Part shown: one piece after another, positions 20,288 through 31,593 of the stretch
How positions within the stretch are numbered: the stretch's first letter is position 1
How the letters are laid out: every line of letters begins with the position of its first letter
NCBI GenBank assembly: GCA_938030665.1
Contig: CALHHY010000015.1
Coordinates: forward strand, 1 to 64,000
From: an uncultured Litoreibacter sp.
GTDB taxonomy: Bacteria > Pseudomonadota > Alphaproteobacteria > Rhodobacterales > Rhodobacteraceae
DNA length: 64,000 nt
Direction of reading: 5' to 3'
The notes under the pieces: generated by a model
What the model was told of the DNA's origin: nothing
Database searches by the model: none
The model's input: only the letters and a program-made list of their open reading frames with translations
Made by a program: the position numbers and the translations under genes

Positions 20288-21165
20288 CCCATGCGCCCCT
20301 GACCCGACGCCGTTTCCTGACGGTCACCGCCGCAGCGGTCTGCTTGCCCGCCGCCGCAACAGCGCAAAGCTGGCAGGGCCGTGCCTTCGGAGCCGACATC
20401 GCGCTGACCCTTGAGGGGCCGGCAGAACAAACCCGCCCCGCCCTTGAGGCCGCCCGCAAGATTATTCGTGAGGTGGAGGACGAATTCAGCCTCTATGATC
20501 CGGCCTCCTCCATGTCGCGCCTGAACGCCACAGGCCAGCTGACCCCCTCCCCCCGCTTCCATGCGCTCATGCAGCATGCCGATCGCGCCTACCACGACAC
20601 GGGCGGGCTTTTTGACGCCACGATCCAGCCCCTCTGGCGCGCCTTGGCGGAAGGGCGCGACCCGCAAAAGGCCGCGACCCTGATCGGCTGGCACCGCGTC
20701 GCCTTTGACGATAGCCATGTCCAACTTGCCACCGGTCAGGCGCTCAGCTTCAACGGCATCGCCCAAGGGTTTGCCACCGATCTGGTCACCGCCAGCCTGA
20801 AGGCGCATGGGCTTACGGAAACGCTCGTCAATATCGGTGAATTCCGCGCGCAGGGCGGGCCTTGGCAGCTTGGCGTCAGCGACCCTGTTTACGGGATGCT
20901 CGCCCGTCGAAGCCTCAGCGAGGGGGCCATCGCCACCTCCAGCCCTTGCGCGATGCAGCTCGGCACCCGGAAACATATCCTGCACCCGACGGCTGCCCCT
21001 CACTGGTCCACCGTCTCGGTGGAAGCCGCCACGGCCACACAGGCCGATGCGCTTTCAACCGCCATGGTTTTAATGCCTGAGGCCCAGATCCGCCAGCTCA
21101 AACAGGCCGCAAATCTGCGCCGTATCCTGCTGGTCGACGGCCAAGGAAACCTGTCCAGCCTATAG
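20284..21165 (+). CDS. apbE: FAD:protein FMN transferase (ApbE/NosX-like)
   Basis: Tat-like leader TRRRFLTVTAAAVCL, EDEFSLYDPASSMSRLNA, SFNGIAQGFATDLV; ATGA overlap with NosR-like gene. Confidence 0.88.
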   Translation: MTHAPLTRRRFLTVTAAAVCLPAAATAQSWQGRAFGADIALTLEGPAEQTRPALEAARKIIREVEDEFSLYDPASSMSRLNATGQLTPSPRFHALMQHADRAYHDTGGLFDATIQPLWRALAEGRDPQKAATLIGWHRVAFDDSHVQLATGQALSFNGIAQGFATDLVTASLKAHGLTETLVNIGEFRAQGGPWQLGVSDPVYGMLARRSLSEGAIATSSPCAMQLGTRKHILHPTAAPHWSTVSVEAATATQADALSTAMVLMPEAQIRQLKQAANLRRILLVDGQGNLSSL

Positions 21166-21215
21166 GCGACAGGCAGCTCTTATCATTGCTTCAAAAATAC
21201 TCTGGGAGGGGGTTT

Positions 21216-21238
21216 GGGGGAGGGCACCGCCCTCCCCC
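21216..21238. terminator. Strong GC stem-loop between convergent apbE and coxM-like genes (possible bidirectional terminator, no U-tract)
   Basis: Perfect 10-bp inverted repeat GGGGGAGGGC-ACC-GCCCTCCCCC. Confidence 0.5.
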
Positions 21239-21301
21239 ATTCAACAGGCCGAATGGCCCAAAATGAATGGATCGCCGTGGGCAAAGCCCGCGGCGATGCC
21301 G

Positions 21302-22093
21302 TTAGCTTGCAGCCGCGACCGCGCGGCCCGTCATGACCTTGACCAGATGCGCCCGGTAAGCACCAGTGCCGTGCAGGTCGGTGATCAGACCATCTGCCGA
21401 TGGCGCCTCCAGCGACCCAATGGACCCCGCGCTAAAGCTGCGCGACAGCGCCTCCTCGGCGGCGCTCCAACGGTGCACTCCGCTTTCCGAGGCGCCGGTG
21501 ACGGCGACGCGCACCCCATCCGCAAACTTCGCGACAAACACACCCACCAGCGCAAAGCGGGAGGCCGGTTGGACGAATTTCGCGTAATGCGACACTTCCG
21601 GGATCGGAAACTTGACCTCGGTGATGATCTCCCCCTCCTCAAGGGCGGTGTCAAACATGCCCCTAAAGTAGTCATCCGCCGCGATCTCGCGCTTGTTGGT
21701 GACGATTGTGGCCCCGGAGCCAAGTGCTGCGGCCGGGTAGCAGGCGGCCGGGTCGTTATTGGCAAGCGAGCCGCCGATCGTGCCACGGTTGCGCACCGCC
21801 GGGTCGCCAATCCGCGCGGCCAGCCCGGACAGGCCCGGATAGCTGCCATCGGCGGCAACAGCGGCATGGGTTGTCGCCCCACCGATGCAAAGCCGCCCGG
21901 CATCATCCTTGCAGATGCCGACCATCTCGTCGATGCCGGCCATGCTCACCAGTCGTTCGGGGCTTGCCAAACGCTGCTTCAGCGTCGGGATCAGGGTCTG
22001 CCCGCCGCCCAATGGCTGGGCGTCGGTGCTGTCGCTCATCAGCTTGACCGCGTCAGCGATCCGGCTTGGGCGTTCGATGTCAAAATCGTACAT
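21302..22093 (-). CDS. FAD-binding medium subunit of xanthine oxidase/CO-dehydrogenase family
   Basis: CoxM-like (MYDFDIERPSRIADAVKLM; ARIGDPAVRNRGTIGGSLANNDPAACYPAAALG). Confidence 0.9.
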   Translation of the reverse strand: MYDFDIERPSRIADAVKLMSDSTDAQPLGGGQTLIPTLKQRLASPERLVSMAGIDEMVGICKDDAGRLCIGGATTHAAVAADGSYPGLSGLAARIGDPAVRNRGTIGGSLANNDPAACYPAAALGSGATIVTNKREIAADDYFRGMFDTALEEGEIITEVKFPIPEVSHYAKFVQPASRFALVGVFVAKFADGVRVAVTGASESGVHRWSAAEEALSRSFSAGSIGSLEAPSADGLITDLHGTGAYRAHLVKVMTGRAVAAAS

Positions 22094-22112
22094 ATCTCAC
22101 TCCTTCCGAGCT

Positions 22113-24476
<2,364 letters not shown>

Positions 24477-24545
24477 GATAGTCCTCCCATTGTGGACTCA
24501 ATGTTTGATCGAAACATTGGGCCCAAATTTTCTGTGAAAATTTGT

Positions 24546-25031
24546 TTATTCTGCGGCCACGGCGGGCACGTCCTGACCGGACGCCGCCATGATGGCTTTG
24601 ACGATATTGTGGTAGCCCGTGCAGCGGCACAGGTTGCCTTCCAGATATTCGCGCACCTCAGCCTCGGACGGCTTCGGGTTGTCCTTCAGAAGAGCTGCCG
24701 CCGACATCACCATACCAGGCGTGCAAAAACCGCATTGCAAACCGTGATGCTCTTGGAACGCCGCCTGAATGGTGCTCAATGAGCCATCCGCATTGGCCAT
24801 GCCTTCGATGGTTTTGACCTCAGCGCCGTCAGCTTCGGCGGCAAACATGGTGCAGGATTTCACCGCCTCGCCGTTCACATGTACCACGCAGGCGCCGCAT
24901 TGCGACGTGTCGCAGCCAATATGGGTGCCTGTCAGGTTCAGCTGCTCGCGCAGCATGGCCGACAATAGCGTGCGACCCTCCACCTCTTTGGAGACGGTCT
25001 TGCCGTTCACCGTCATCGTGACTTTGGTCAT
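24546..25031 (-). CDS. [2Fe-2S] small subunit, CoxS-like
   Basis: [21 protein letters not shown] and [16 protein letters not shown]...[17 protein letters not shown]. Confidence 0.92.
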   Translation of the reverse strand: MTKVTMTVNGKTVSKEVEGRTLLSAMLREQLNLTGTHIGCDTSQCGACVVHVNGEAVKSCTMFAAEADGAEVKTIEGMANADGSLSTIQAAFQEHHGLQCGFCTPGMVMSAAALLKDNPKPSEAEVREYLEGNLCRCTGYHNIVKAIMAASGQDVPAVAAE

Positions 25032-25053
25032 AATTTCCTCCCTAATCTGTCGC

Positions 25054-25575
25054 CTATGAGACCAGACGCTTGAACCAGCCCTTTTTGGCTGCTCCGTCCC
25101 CGCCCTCAGCTTCTGTTCCCTCATCTCCCGGCTCGGGCGGTTCGACCGCGTTCTGGAACCGGTTGAAAAATTCATCCGCCATTTTCTTGGCAAATCCGTC
25201 AATGATGCGCGAGCCCAGCTGCGCCAGCTTGCCGCCCACCTTGGCCTCTACATCATAGTGCAGCATCGTGGCGTCGCCCTTGGCCTCCAGTCGCACGTCG
25301 GCCCCGCCCTTGGCAAAACCGGCCGCCCCGCCCTTGCCGGCACCCTGGATGCGCAGGCTTTCGGGTTTGACCATGTCCAGCAACTCGACCGAGCCTTTGA
25401 AGGTCGCCTTCACCGGGCCGACCTTCTGAACCACCACCGCCTCGAACCCCTCCTCGGGGGAGCCGGTCATTTCTTCACAGCCAGGCACGCAGGCTTTCAA
25501 GACCTCCGGATCCAGCAACGCCGCCCAGACCGTGTCGATGTCCGCGCGCAGCTCCCGACTGTCGGTTAGTTGCAT
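25054..25575 (-). CDS. CoxG-like SRPBCC family protein
   Basis: [38 protein letters not shown]; adjacent to coxSLM. Confidence 0.9.
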   Translation of the reverse strand: MQLTDSRELRADIDTVWAALLDPEVLKACVPGCEEMTGSPEEGFEAVVVQKVGPVKATFKGSVELLDMVKPESLRIQGAGKGGAAGFAKGGADVRLEAKGDATMLHYDVEAKVGGKLAQLGSRIIDGFAKKMADEFFNRFQNAVEPPEPGDEGTEAEGGDGAAKKGWFKRLVS

Positions 25576-25660
25576 GGTGGTCCTCTCCCAGTGTTTTTTC
25601 AGCCTACGGAGCCACTATGGCCCGGCATATTCGACCAAATGTGTACGACTAAAGTATTAG

Positions 25661-26563
25661 TCATCGTTCCGGCGGTTGATAGGTCAATCCGTAATCGGCA
25701 TAGATCTGCGGGATGCGCCCATCCTCGATGGCAAAGCGTATGGCATCGTCAACAGCGTAAGACAGGGGCCGGTAGCGGAAATTCACCGCCACGCCCAGCG
25801 TCCATTCGCTGACCGCAAACCCCGCCAGCGGTGGCGTGTGGATGTCGACCCCTTCCGGGCGGCCAAACTCCAATTGTCCCAAAGGCCCCATGGCCGCTTT
25901 GGTTGCGCCCTCATCCAGCGCCGACATGGCCTGCGACATATCCGTGAAACGCCGCACATTGCTGGCCAGCTGCCCGCCCGCGAAGGAGGACAGGTAAAAA
26001 TCCGCAATCGAGTCGTTCTCCACCGCCACAGGGTCAAACCGGAAGAAGGCCGGGACCGGCTTGCTGTCGGGATAGGCGCCGGTATCGTAGGCAATTGCGA
26101 TGCTTTCGGCGGCGTATTGGCCGGTAAAGACCACCTGCTCCACCCGGCATTTGAAGGCGCTGTCATAGGGGATGCGCATCATCACATTGGCAATCTTGCC
26201 GCCAATCAGCGCGCCTTTCCAGATGTTGTTGCGCAGGTCCGCATCCAGGTTCTCCCCCGCGGCCACAAAGTTGAACCGCGGCTCCACCCCCAGGTCAGCG
26301 GCAATGATCTTGGCGATCTCGATATCGACCCCACGCGGCTTGCTGCCCTCCTGCCAGCTATAGGGCGGGAAATCCTCGTAGACCGCAAAGAGCATGTGAC
26401 CCTGCTCCTGTATCTGGTCCATTTCCTGACCCACAATGTCGCGTCCGACATTTTGCGGCTTGGCCTGCGGGGTGTAATCTGCGCAGGGATCATTGGCCAA
26501 AGCAGCGCTGCCAAGGCTCAGGCCAAGCGCCACACAAAGCATTCGCATCGCAATAACTGTCAT
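25661..26563 (-). CDS. Quinoprotein dehydrogenase-associated periplasmic substrate-binding protein (XoxJ-like SBP)
   Basis: Signal peptide, LFAVYEDFPPYSWQEGSKPRGVDIEIAKIIAADLGVEP; neighbours c-type cytochrome and PQQ genes. Confidence 0.8.
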   Translation of the reverse strand: MTVIAMRMLCVALGLSLGSAALANDPCADYTPQAKPQNVGRDIVGQEMDQIQEQGHMLFAVYEDFPPYSWQEGSKPRGVDIEIAKIIAADLGVEPRFNFVAAGENLDADLRNNIWKGALIGGKIANVMMRIPYDSAFKCRVEQVVFTGQYAAESIAIAYDTGAYPDSKPVPAFFRFDPVAVENDSIADFYLSSFAGGQLASNVRRFTDMSQAMSALDEGATKAAMGPLGQLEFGRPEGVDIHTPPLAGFAVSEWTLGVAVNFRYRPLSYAVDDAIRFAIEDGRIPQIYADYGLTYQPPER

Positions 26564-26567
26564 GGGA

Positions 26568-27278
26568 CTACTGTGCCGCTGACAGCCCAATCGTCAAGGT
26601 CTCCGCAGCAGAGCGGTAGCCCTCGGGCGACCCATCGATGATATTGGCCGCGCGGAAGGCCACGCTATCGGCCACCGGCGCGCCCGACAGGGTTTCGATG
26701 TTGCCGGCGATCTCGGAAAGCTGCGTCTTCAGTGCCTCCGCATCGGCCCCGCTTGGGTCATCGCCAAAGCCTTTCAGCGCATCGCGCAAGCCCGCCAGCT
26801 CGTCTGAGACCGCGTCCATCGCCTCGCCATCGGGCCGGGTTTCAATATAGGTGCGGATCGCCCAGGCCGCGTCCTGGCCCAGAAGCTCGCCGAAGGCGGG
26901 CATCTTGGTCACGCCGTTCTGGGTGTAGCCTGAGCGGAACCGCTCCACATACCATTCGTCGCCGAATTCCTCGGCCTCCAGAAAGCGCAGATCGGGCGCC
27001 AACCCGCCAGAGACGACCTCAAGCCCGTGACACCGCGCGCAATTCTGGTTGTAGCCTGACGCGCCGATCTCAACCGCCTTCAGCCAAACCTCTTCGCCCA
27101 CCTTGTCGGCCCGGTAGGGGTTTTCAAACAGCCATTCCTCGCCGCTTGCAGGCAGCCCGGTTGTGTCCACCGCTTGCGGGGTCACGTCGCCATGGGCCAG
27201 CACAAGCGTTGTCGCGCCAAACAAGGTTGCCGCAGCAAGCCCCGCGCGCAGGGAAAATTGTGTCGGGGTCATTGGCAT
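26568..27278 (-). CDS. Periplasmic cytochrome c, PedF/c-550-like
   Basis: Signal peptide; single CARCH heme motif (NQNCARCHGLEVVSGGLAPDLR); AFGELLGQDAAWAIRTYIETR. Confidence 0.8.
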   Translation of the reverse strand: MPMTPTQFSLRAGLAAATLFGATTLVLAHGDVTPQAVDTTGLPASGEEWLFENPYRADKVGEEVWLKAVEIGASGYNQNCARCHGLEVVSGGLAPDLRFLEAEEFGDEWYVERFRSGYTQNGVTKMPAFGELLGQDAAWAIRTYIETRPDGEAMDAVSDELAGLRDALKGFGDDPSGADAEALKTQLSEIAGNIETLSGAPVADSVAFRAANIIDGSPEGYRSAAETLTIGLSAAQ

Positions 27279-27430
27279 TTTGGGTCCTCCCGGATCGCAG
27301 ATTCCAGTCTTTCGCCCGGACGCTACGCGATCCGCGCCGGGCCTTTGTATTGGACTTTGGTTGCGCTTGTCGCGATGCCTAGACCAAAGTCGCATTAGAT
27401 CCCCGAAACCCCGCTTGTTAGCGTCGCTCT

Positions 27431-28606
27431 ATGGGAGTTTTCAGCAGGTCTTGGGTCGCGGTCACCGTGGCCCTCTTCGCGCCCGCCAGCATCGCGCAGG
27501 CGGAGCTGTCGCTGCATGTGGGCTACCTTGAGGTCGAACAGGACCTGCCGCCAACCCTGTCAAACCTTGACCCCGTGCCCGAAGACAACGGCATAGCGGG
27601 TGCCTTGACCGGGCTGCAGGACAACCTGACCACCGGCAAATTTCTGGGCCACAGCTACGAGATGACCCATGTCACGGTGCCCCTTGGCGACGACCCGCTG
27701 GCGGCGGCAACCGCGCTGCTGTCGCAGACACCGTACCTGATCATCGACGCGCCGGCCCAGACGCTGGTCGCACTTGCAGACCTGCCCCAGGCCGAGGGCG
27801 CGCTGATCTTTAATGCCACCGCCGGGGATCTGGACTTGCGTGACACGGATTGCCGCGCGAACCTCTTTCACACCCTGCCCTCAGACGCGATGCGCACCGA
27901 CGCGCTGGCGCAGATCTTCGTCCAAAAGCGCTGGCGGGATCTGGCGATGATTACCGGCACCCACCCGCAGGATGTCAGCTATGCCGAAGCGATGCGCCGG
28001 TCGTTGACCAAATTCGGGCTGAGGCTGGAGGCCGAGAAGGAATGGGTGTTTGACGCCGATATGCGCCGCAACGCCAGCCAGGAGGTGCCACTGTTTACCC
28101 AGGAATTCGGCGATTACGACGCATTGATCCTGGCCGACGAGCTGCATGATTTCGGCCGCTACGTTCTTTACAACACTTGGGCCGCCCGGCCGGTGACGGG
28201 GTCGGAAGGACTAACCGCCGTCACCTGGTCCCCGGTGATCGAGCAATGGGGCGCCGCCCAGCTGCAATCCCGCTTCGAAGACGCGCATGATCGCGATATG
28301 ACCTCGCAGGACTACGCCGCCTGGGCCGCCATGCGTACGCTTGGCGAAGCCGTCACCCGCACCAACGCGACAGATGGGGAGACACTTCGCCGCTACATCC
28401 TGTCGGATGCGTTCGAGCTTGCAGGTTTCAAGGGTCGCCCCTTGACTTATCGCGACTGGAATGGCCAGCTGCGCCAGCCCATTGCCTTGGCCCACCCCCG
28501 CGCGCTGGTCGCCCAGGCCCCGCTGGAAGGGTTCCTGCACCAGATCAACGAGCTTGACAGCCTGGGGCTCGACCGCCCCGAAAGCCAATGTGAGGCCTTC
28601 CAATGA
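27431..28606 (+). CDS. PQQ-associated ABC-type periplasmic branched-chain-like binding protein
   Basis: Leader peptide, LHVGYLEVEQDLPPTLSNLDPVPEDNGIAGALTGLQDNLTTGKFLGH; head of propeller/ABC operon. Confidence 0.78.
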   Translation: MGVFSRSWVAVTVALFAPASIAQAELSLHVGYLEVEQDLPPTLSNLDPVPEDNGIAGALTGLQDNLTTGKFLGHSYEMTHVTVPLGDDPLAAATALLSQTPYLIIDAPAQTLVALADLPQAEGALIFNATAGDLDLRDTDCRANLFHTLPSDAMRTDALAQIFVQKRWRDLAMITGTHPQDVSYAEAMRRSLTKFGLRLEAEKEWVFDADMRRNASQEVPLFTQEFGDYDALILADELHDFGRYVLYNTWAARPVTGSEGLTAVTWSPVIEQWGAAQLQSRFEDAHDRDMTSQDYAAWAAMRTLGEAVTRTNATDGETLRRYILSDAFELAGFKGRPLTYRDWNGQLRQPIALAHPRALVAQAPLEGFLHQINELDSLGLDRPESQCEAFQ

Positions 28607-29634
28607 CACACGGAATATTAAGGTTAACGGGCGTGCGCCGACTGCGCGATCTACTGCATCACTGCTTCAAAAATACTCCCGCCGGAGGCGCAGCCCTCCT
28701 GCTGTCGCTGGCCCCGGCCCAGGGGGGCGAGATCTGGGTCACCAATGAGAAAGACGACACAATCTCCGTGATCTCGACCGACACGCTGGAGGTCATCCAA
28801 ACCTATGAGACCGGCGAACGCCCGCGAGGGGTGACCTTTTCGCAAGACTATTCGCGCCTGTTCATCGCGGCCTCTGACAGCAACGCGGTGCAGGTCATGG
28901 ACCCCGATACCGGGAAGATCCTTAACGATCTGCCGTCGGGGGAGGATCCTGAGCAGTTCGTGCTGCACCCCGACGATGTCCACCTCTATATCGCCAATGA
29001 GGATGACGCGATCACAACGGTCGTGGACACTATTTCGCGCAAGGTGGTGGCGCAGATTGATGTGGGGGTCGAGCCCGAAGGCATGGCTGTCTCCCCCGAT
29101 GGCAAAATCGCGATCACCACGTCAGAGACGACCAACATGGCGCATTGGATCGACACTGAAACACAGGAACTTTTCGCCAATTCCCTCGTGGACAGCCGCC
29201 CGCGTCACGCTGAATTCGTCAAGGACGGCACGGAGATGTGGGTCAGCTCAGAGATCGGCGGCACGCTCACCATTTTCGACACCGCCACGCAGGCCGAGAA
29301 GGCCAAGATCGGGTTCGAGGTGCAAGGCGTCCATCCCGACCGCGTCCAACCTGTGGGGTTCGAGCTGACGACAGGCGACACGCATGCTTTCGTGGCCCTT
29401 GGCCCCTCCAACCACGTGGCCGTCGTCAATGCCGAGACCTACGAGGTAGAGGATTATATCCTTGTCGGCCGCCGCGTCTGGCACATGGCGTTCAACGGCG
29501 ACCGCTCGCAGCTTTTCACCACCAACGGGGTCTCTGGCGATGTGACCGTCATCGACGTGGCCTCCCGCAAACCGATCAAATCCATCAAGGTAGGTCGCTT
29601 CCCCTGGGGTGCCGCCTACCGCCCAACCCCGTGA
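28603..29634 (+). CDS. PQQ-dependent catabolism-associated YVTN beta-propeller protein
   Basis: EIWVTNEKDDTISVISTDTLEVIQTYETGERPRGVTFS repeated blades; ends VGRFPWGAAYRPTP. Confidence 0.85.
   Translation: MTHGILRLTGVRRLRDLLHHCFKNTPAGGAALLLSLAPAQGGEIWVTNEKDDTISVISTDTLEVIQTYETGERPRGVTFSQDYSRLFIAASDSNAVQVMDPDTGKILNDLPSGEDPEQFVLHPDDVHLYIANEDDAITTVVDTISRKVVAQIDVGVEPEGMAVSPDGKIAITTSETTNMAHWIDTETQELFANSLVDSRPRHAEFVKDGTEMWVSSEIGGTLTIFDTATQAEKAKIGFEVQGVHPDRVQPVGFELTTGDTHAFVALGPSNHVAVVNAETYEVEDYILVGRRVWHMAFNGDRSQLFTTNGVSGDVTVIDVASRKPIKSIKVGRFPWGAAYRPTP
28663..28678 (+). repeat. Dispersed intergenic-type repeat core TGCTTCAAAAATACTC within coding leader (second copy at 21187-21202)
   Basis: Exact 16-nt identity between 28663-28678 and 21187-21202. 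Confidence 0.6.
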
Positions 29635-29642
29635 GGCCTGAC

Positions 29643-30074
29643 ATGATCAAACCCTTCGCCTGCGCGCTTGCGCTGACATTTGCCGCGCCGCTTTGGGCCG
29701 AAGGCTTCGGCGCGGCGGGTGTGCTGTCGGGCAGCAACAAGGAGGACCTGCCCCCGATCATCCTCTCCGCTGGAGAGCCTATTGCCCCGGACGGCCCATG
29801 GGTGCTGCAATCGGGCACCTATTACGAGTTTGAAATTCAGGGGGATGGCAGCCAGGAACTGGCGCTTGTCGGCCCCGAATTCTTCCGCGCCATCTGGATT
29901 GACGAGATCGTCATCGAGGGGCTGGAAATCCGCCCGCTTGGCCTTGATAGCATCGAATTTGACGAGGCCGGCGAGATGGAGATCGGCTTTGTCGCTATCA
30001 AGCCCGGCCGCTACTACATTAAGATACCCGGCACCACCGGCGAGACGCAACGCCTTGATATCACGATCAAATGA
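29643..30074 (+). CDS. Secreted hypothetical protein of PQQ-alcohol dehydrogenase cluster
   Basis: Signal peptide MIKPFACALALTFAAPLWAEG; between propeller and ABC ATPase genes, overlapping the latter. Confidence 0.75.
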   Translation: MIKPFACALALTFAAPLWAEGFGAAGVLSGSNKEDLPPIILSAGEPIAPDGPWVLQSGTYYEFEIQGDGSQELALVGPEFFRAIWIDEIVIEGLEIRPLGLDSIEFDEAGEMEIGFVAIKPGRYYIKIPGTTGETQRLDITIK

Positions 30075-30787
30075 GCGGTCTCAGGGTCGCGAGTCTCAGC
30101 TACAATTATGGGGCGAAACAGGCGCTGGACGATGTCGCCTTCGCCCTTGAACCGGGCCAGTTCTGCGCGCTTCTGGGGCCAAACGGCGCGGGCAAATCCA
30201 CGCTGTTCAACCTGCTGACCCGGCTATTTGCGGCCCGCAAAGGTGAGATCGAGATTGCAGGTCACAACCTTGCCCATGACCCGCGTTCGGCGCTGGCGCA
30301 TCTGGGCATCGTGTTTCAGCAATCCACCCTCGATCTGGACCTCAGCGTAGCGCAGAATCTCCGCTATTTCGCAGCCCTTCACGGCCTGTCCGGCACGGAT
30401 GGCGCCCGCCGCATCGACACCGCGCTGGACCGGTTGGACATGCGCGAGCGCGCCCATGAGAAAGCCCGGTCCCTGAATGGCGGCCACCGCCGCCGGGCGG
30501 AGATTGCCCGCGCCTTGATCCACGCCCCAAAGGTACTGCTGCTGGACGAGCCGACCGTGGGTCTGGACGCCGCCGCGCGGGCGGCCATCACCGATTATGT
30601 CCATCAACTCAGCGCGGAAGGCACGACGATCCTGTGGGCCACCCACCTGACCGATGAGGTGCGCCCGGATGACCGGCTGGTGATCCTGCACCGCGCCCGC
30701 GTGCTGGCCGACGGCATCGCACGCGATGTTGCAGGCGACATGGCGCTGCAGGACCGCTTTCTGCAACTCACCGGCGCGCCTGCATGA
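30071..30787 (+). CDS. PQQ-associated ABC transporter ATP-binding protein
   Basis: GPNGAGKSTLFNLLTRLFA; LNGGHRRRAEIARALIHAPKVLLLDEPTVGLD. Confidence 0.87.
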   Translation: MSGLRVASLSYNYGAKQALDDVAFALEPGQFCALLGPNGAGKSTLFNLLTRLFAARKGEIEIAGHNLAHDPRSALAHLGIVFQQSTLDLDLSVAQNLRYFAALHGLSGTDGARRIDTALDRLDMRERAHEKARSLNGGHRRRAEIARALIHAPKVLLLDEPTVGLDAAARAAITDYVHQLSAEGTTILWATHLTDEVRPDDRLVILHRARVLADGIARDVAGDMALQDRFLQLTGAPA

Positions 30788-31575
30788 GCCCGTACCTGAC
30801 CTCGCTGCAAGCCATCGTCACCCGCGAGGCGCTGCGCTTCATCCACCAGCGGGAGCGCTTCATCGCAGCCCTTGTCCGCCCGCTGGTCTGGCTGCTGGTC
30901 TTCGCCGCAGGCTTTCGCGCGGCACTGGGTCTCAGCATCATCCCGCCCTACCAGACCTACATCACCTACGAGACCTATATCGTGCCGGGGCTATGCGGGA
31001 TGATAATGCTTTTCAACGGCATGCAATCCTCCCTCAGCCTCGTCTATGACCGCGAAATGGGGTCAATGAAGCTGCTTCTGACCTCGCCCTTGCCACGCTG
31101 GTGGCTGCTATTTTGCAAGCTGGCGGGGTCCACCGCGATCTCTATCCTGCAGGTCTACGCTTTTCTGGCCATCGCCGCCGCGTTCGGCATCACCATGCCC
31201 GCGCTTGGCTACCTGACGGTGCTGCCCGCGCTGATGGTGGCGGGCGTCATGTTGGGCGCGCTCGGGCTGCTTTTGTCAAGCTTCATCAAGCAGCTGGAGA
31301 ACTTCGCCGGCGTCATGAATTTCGTGATCTTCCCGATGTTCTTCCTGTCCTCTGCCCTCTACCCCTTGTGGAAAATGGCCGAAAGCAGCGAGCTTTTGCA
31401 TGACATCTGCGCGGTTAACCCCTTCACCCATGCGGTGGAGCTGATCCGCTTCGCGCTTTACGCCGATTTCAACGCCATGGCCCTGCTTTGGACGGTGCTG
31501 GCGGGGGCAGTTTTCACGGCGGCGGCCCTGTGGGGCTACAACCCGGCCCGCACCGGCCTCGCAAAACGGGGCTGA
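30784..31575 (+). CDS. ABC-2 type permease, PedC-like
   Basis: ABC-2 permease (YETYIVPGLCGMIMLFNGMQSSLSLVYDREMGSMKLLLTSPLPRWWLLFCKL; FPMFFLSSALYPLWKM). Confidence 0.87.
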   Translation: MSPYLTSLQAIVTREALRFIHQRERFIAALVRPLVWLLVFAAGFRAALGLSIIPPYQTYITYETYIVPGLCGMIMLFNGMQSSLSLVYDREMGSMKLLLTSPLPRWWLLFCKLAGSTAISILQVYAFLAIAAAFGITMPALGYLTVLPALMVAGVMLGALGLLLSSFIKQLENFAGVMNFVIFPMFFLSSALYPLWKMAESSELLHDICAVNPFTHAVELIRFALYADFNAMALLWTVLAGAVFTAAALWGYNPARTGLAKRG

Positions 31576-31593
31576 CCCTGCTATGCTAGCTGA

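Noticed and set aside
18158-21165. Denitrification nos operon
   Set aside because: No nosZ, nosD, nosF, nosY or nosL in the window; only NosR-like plus ApbE
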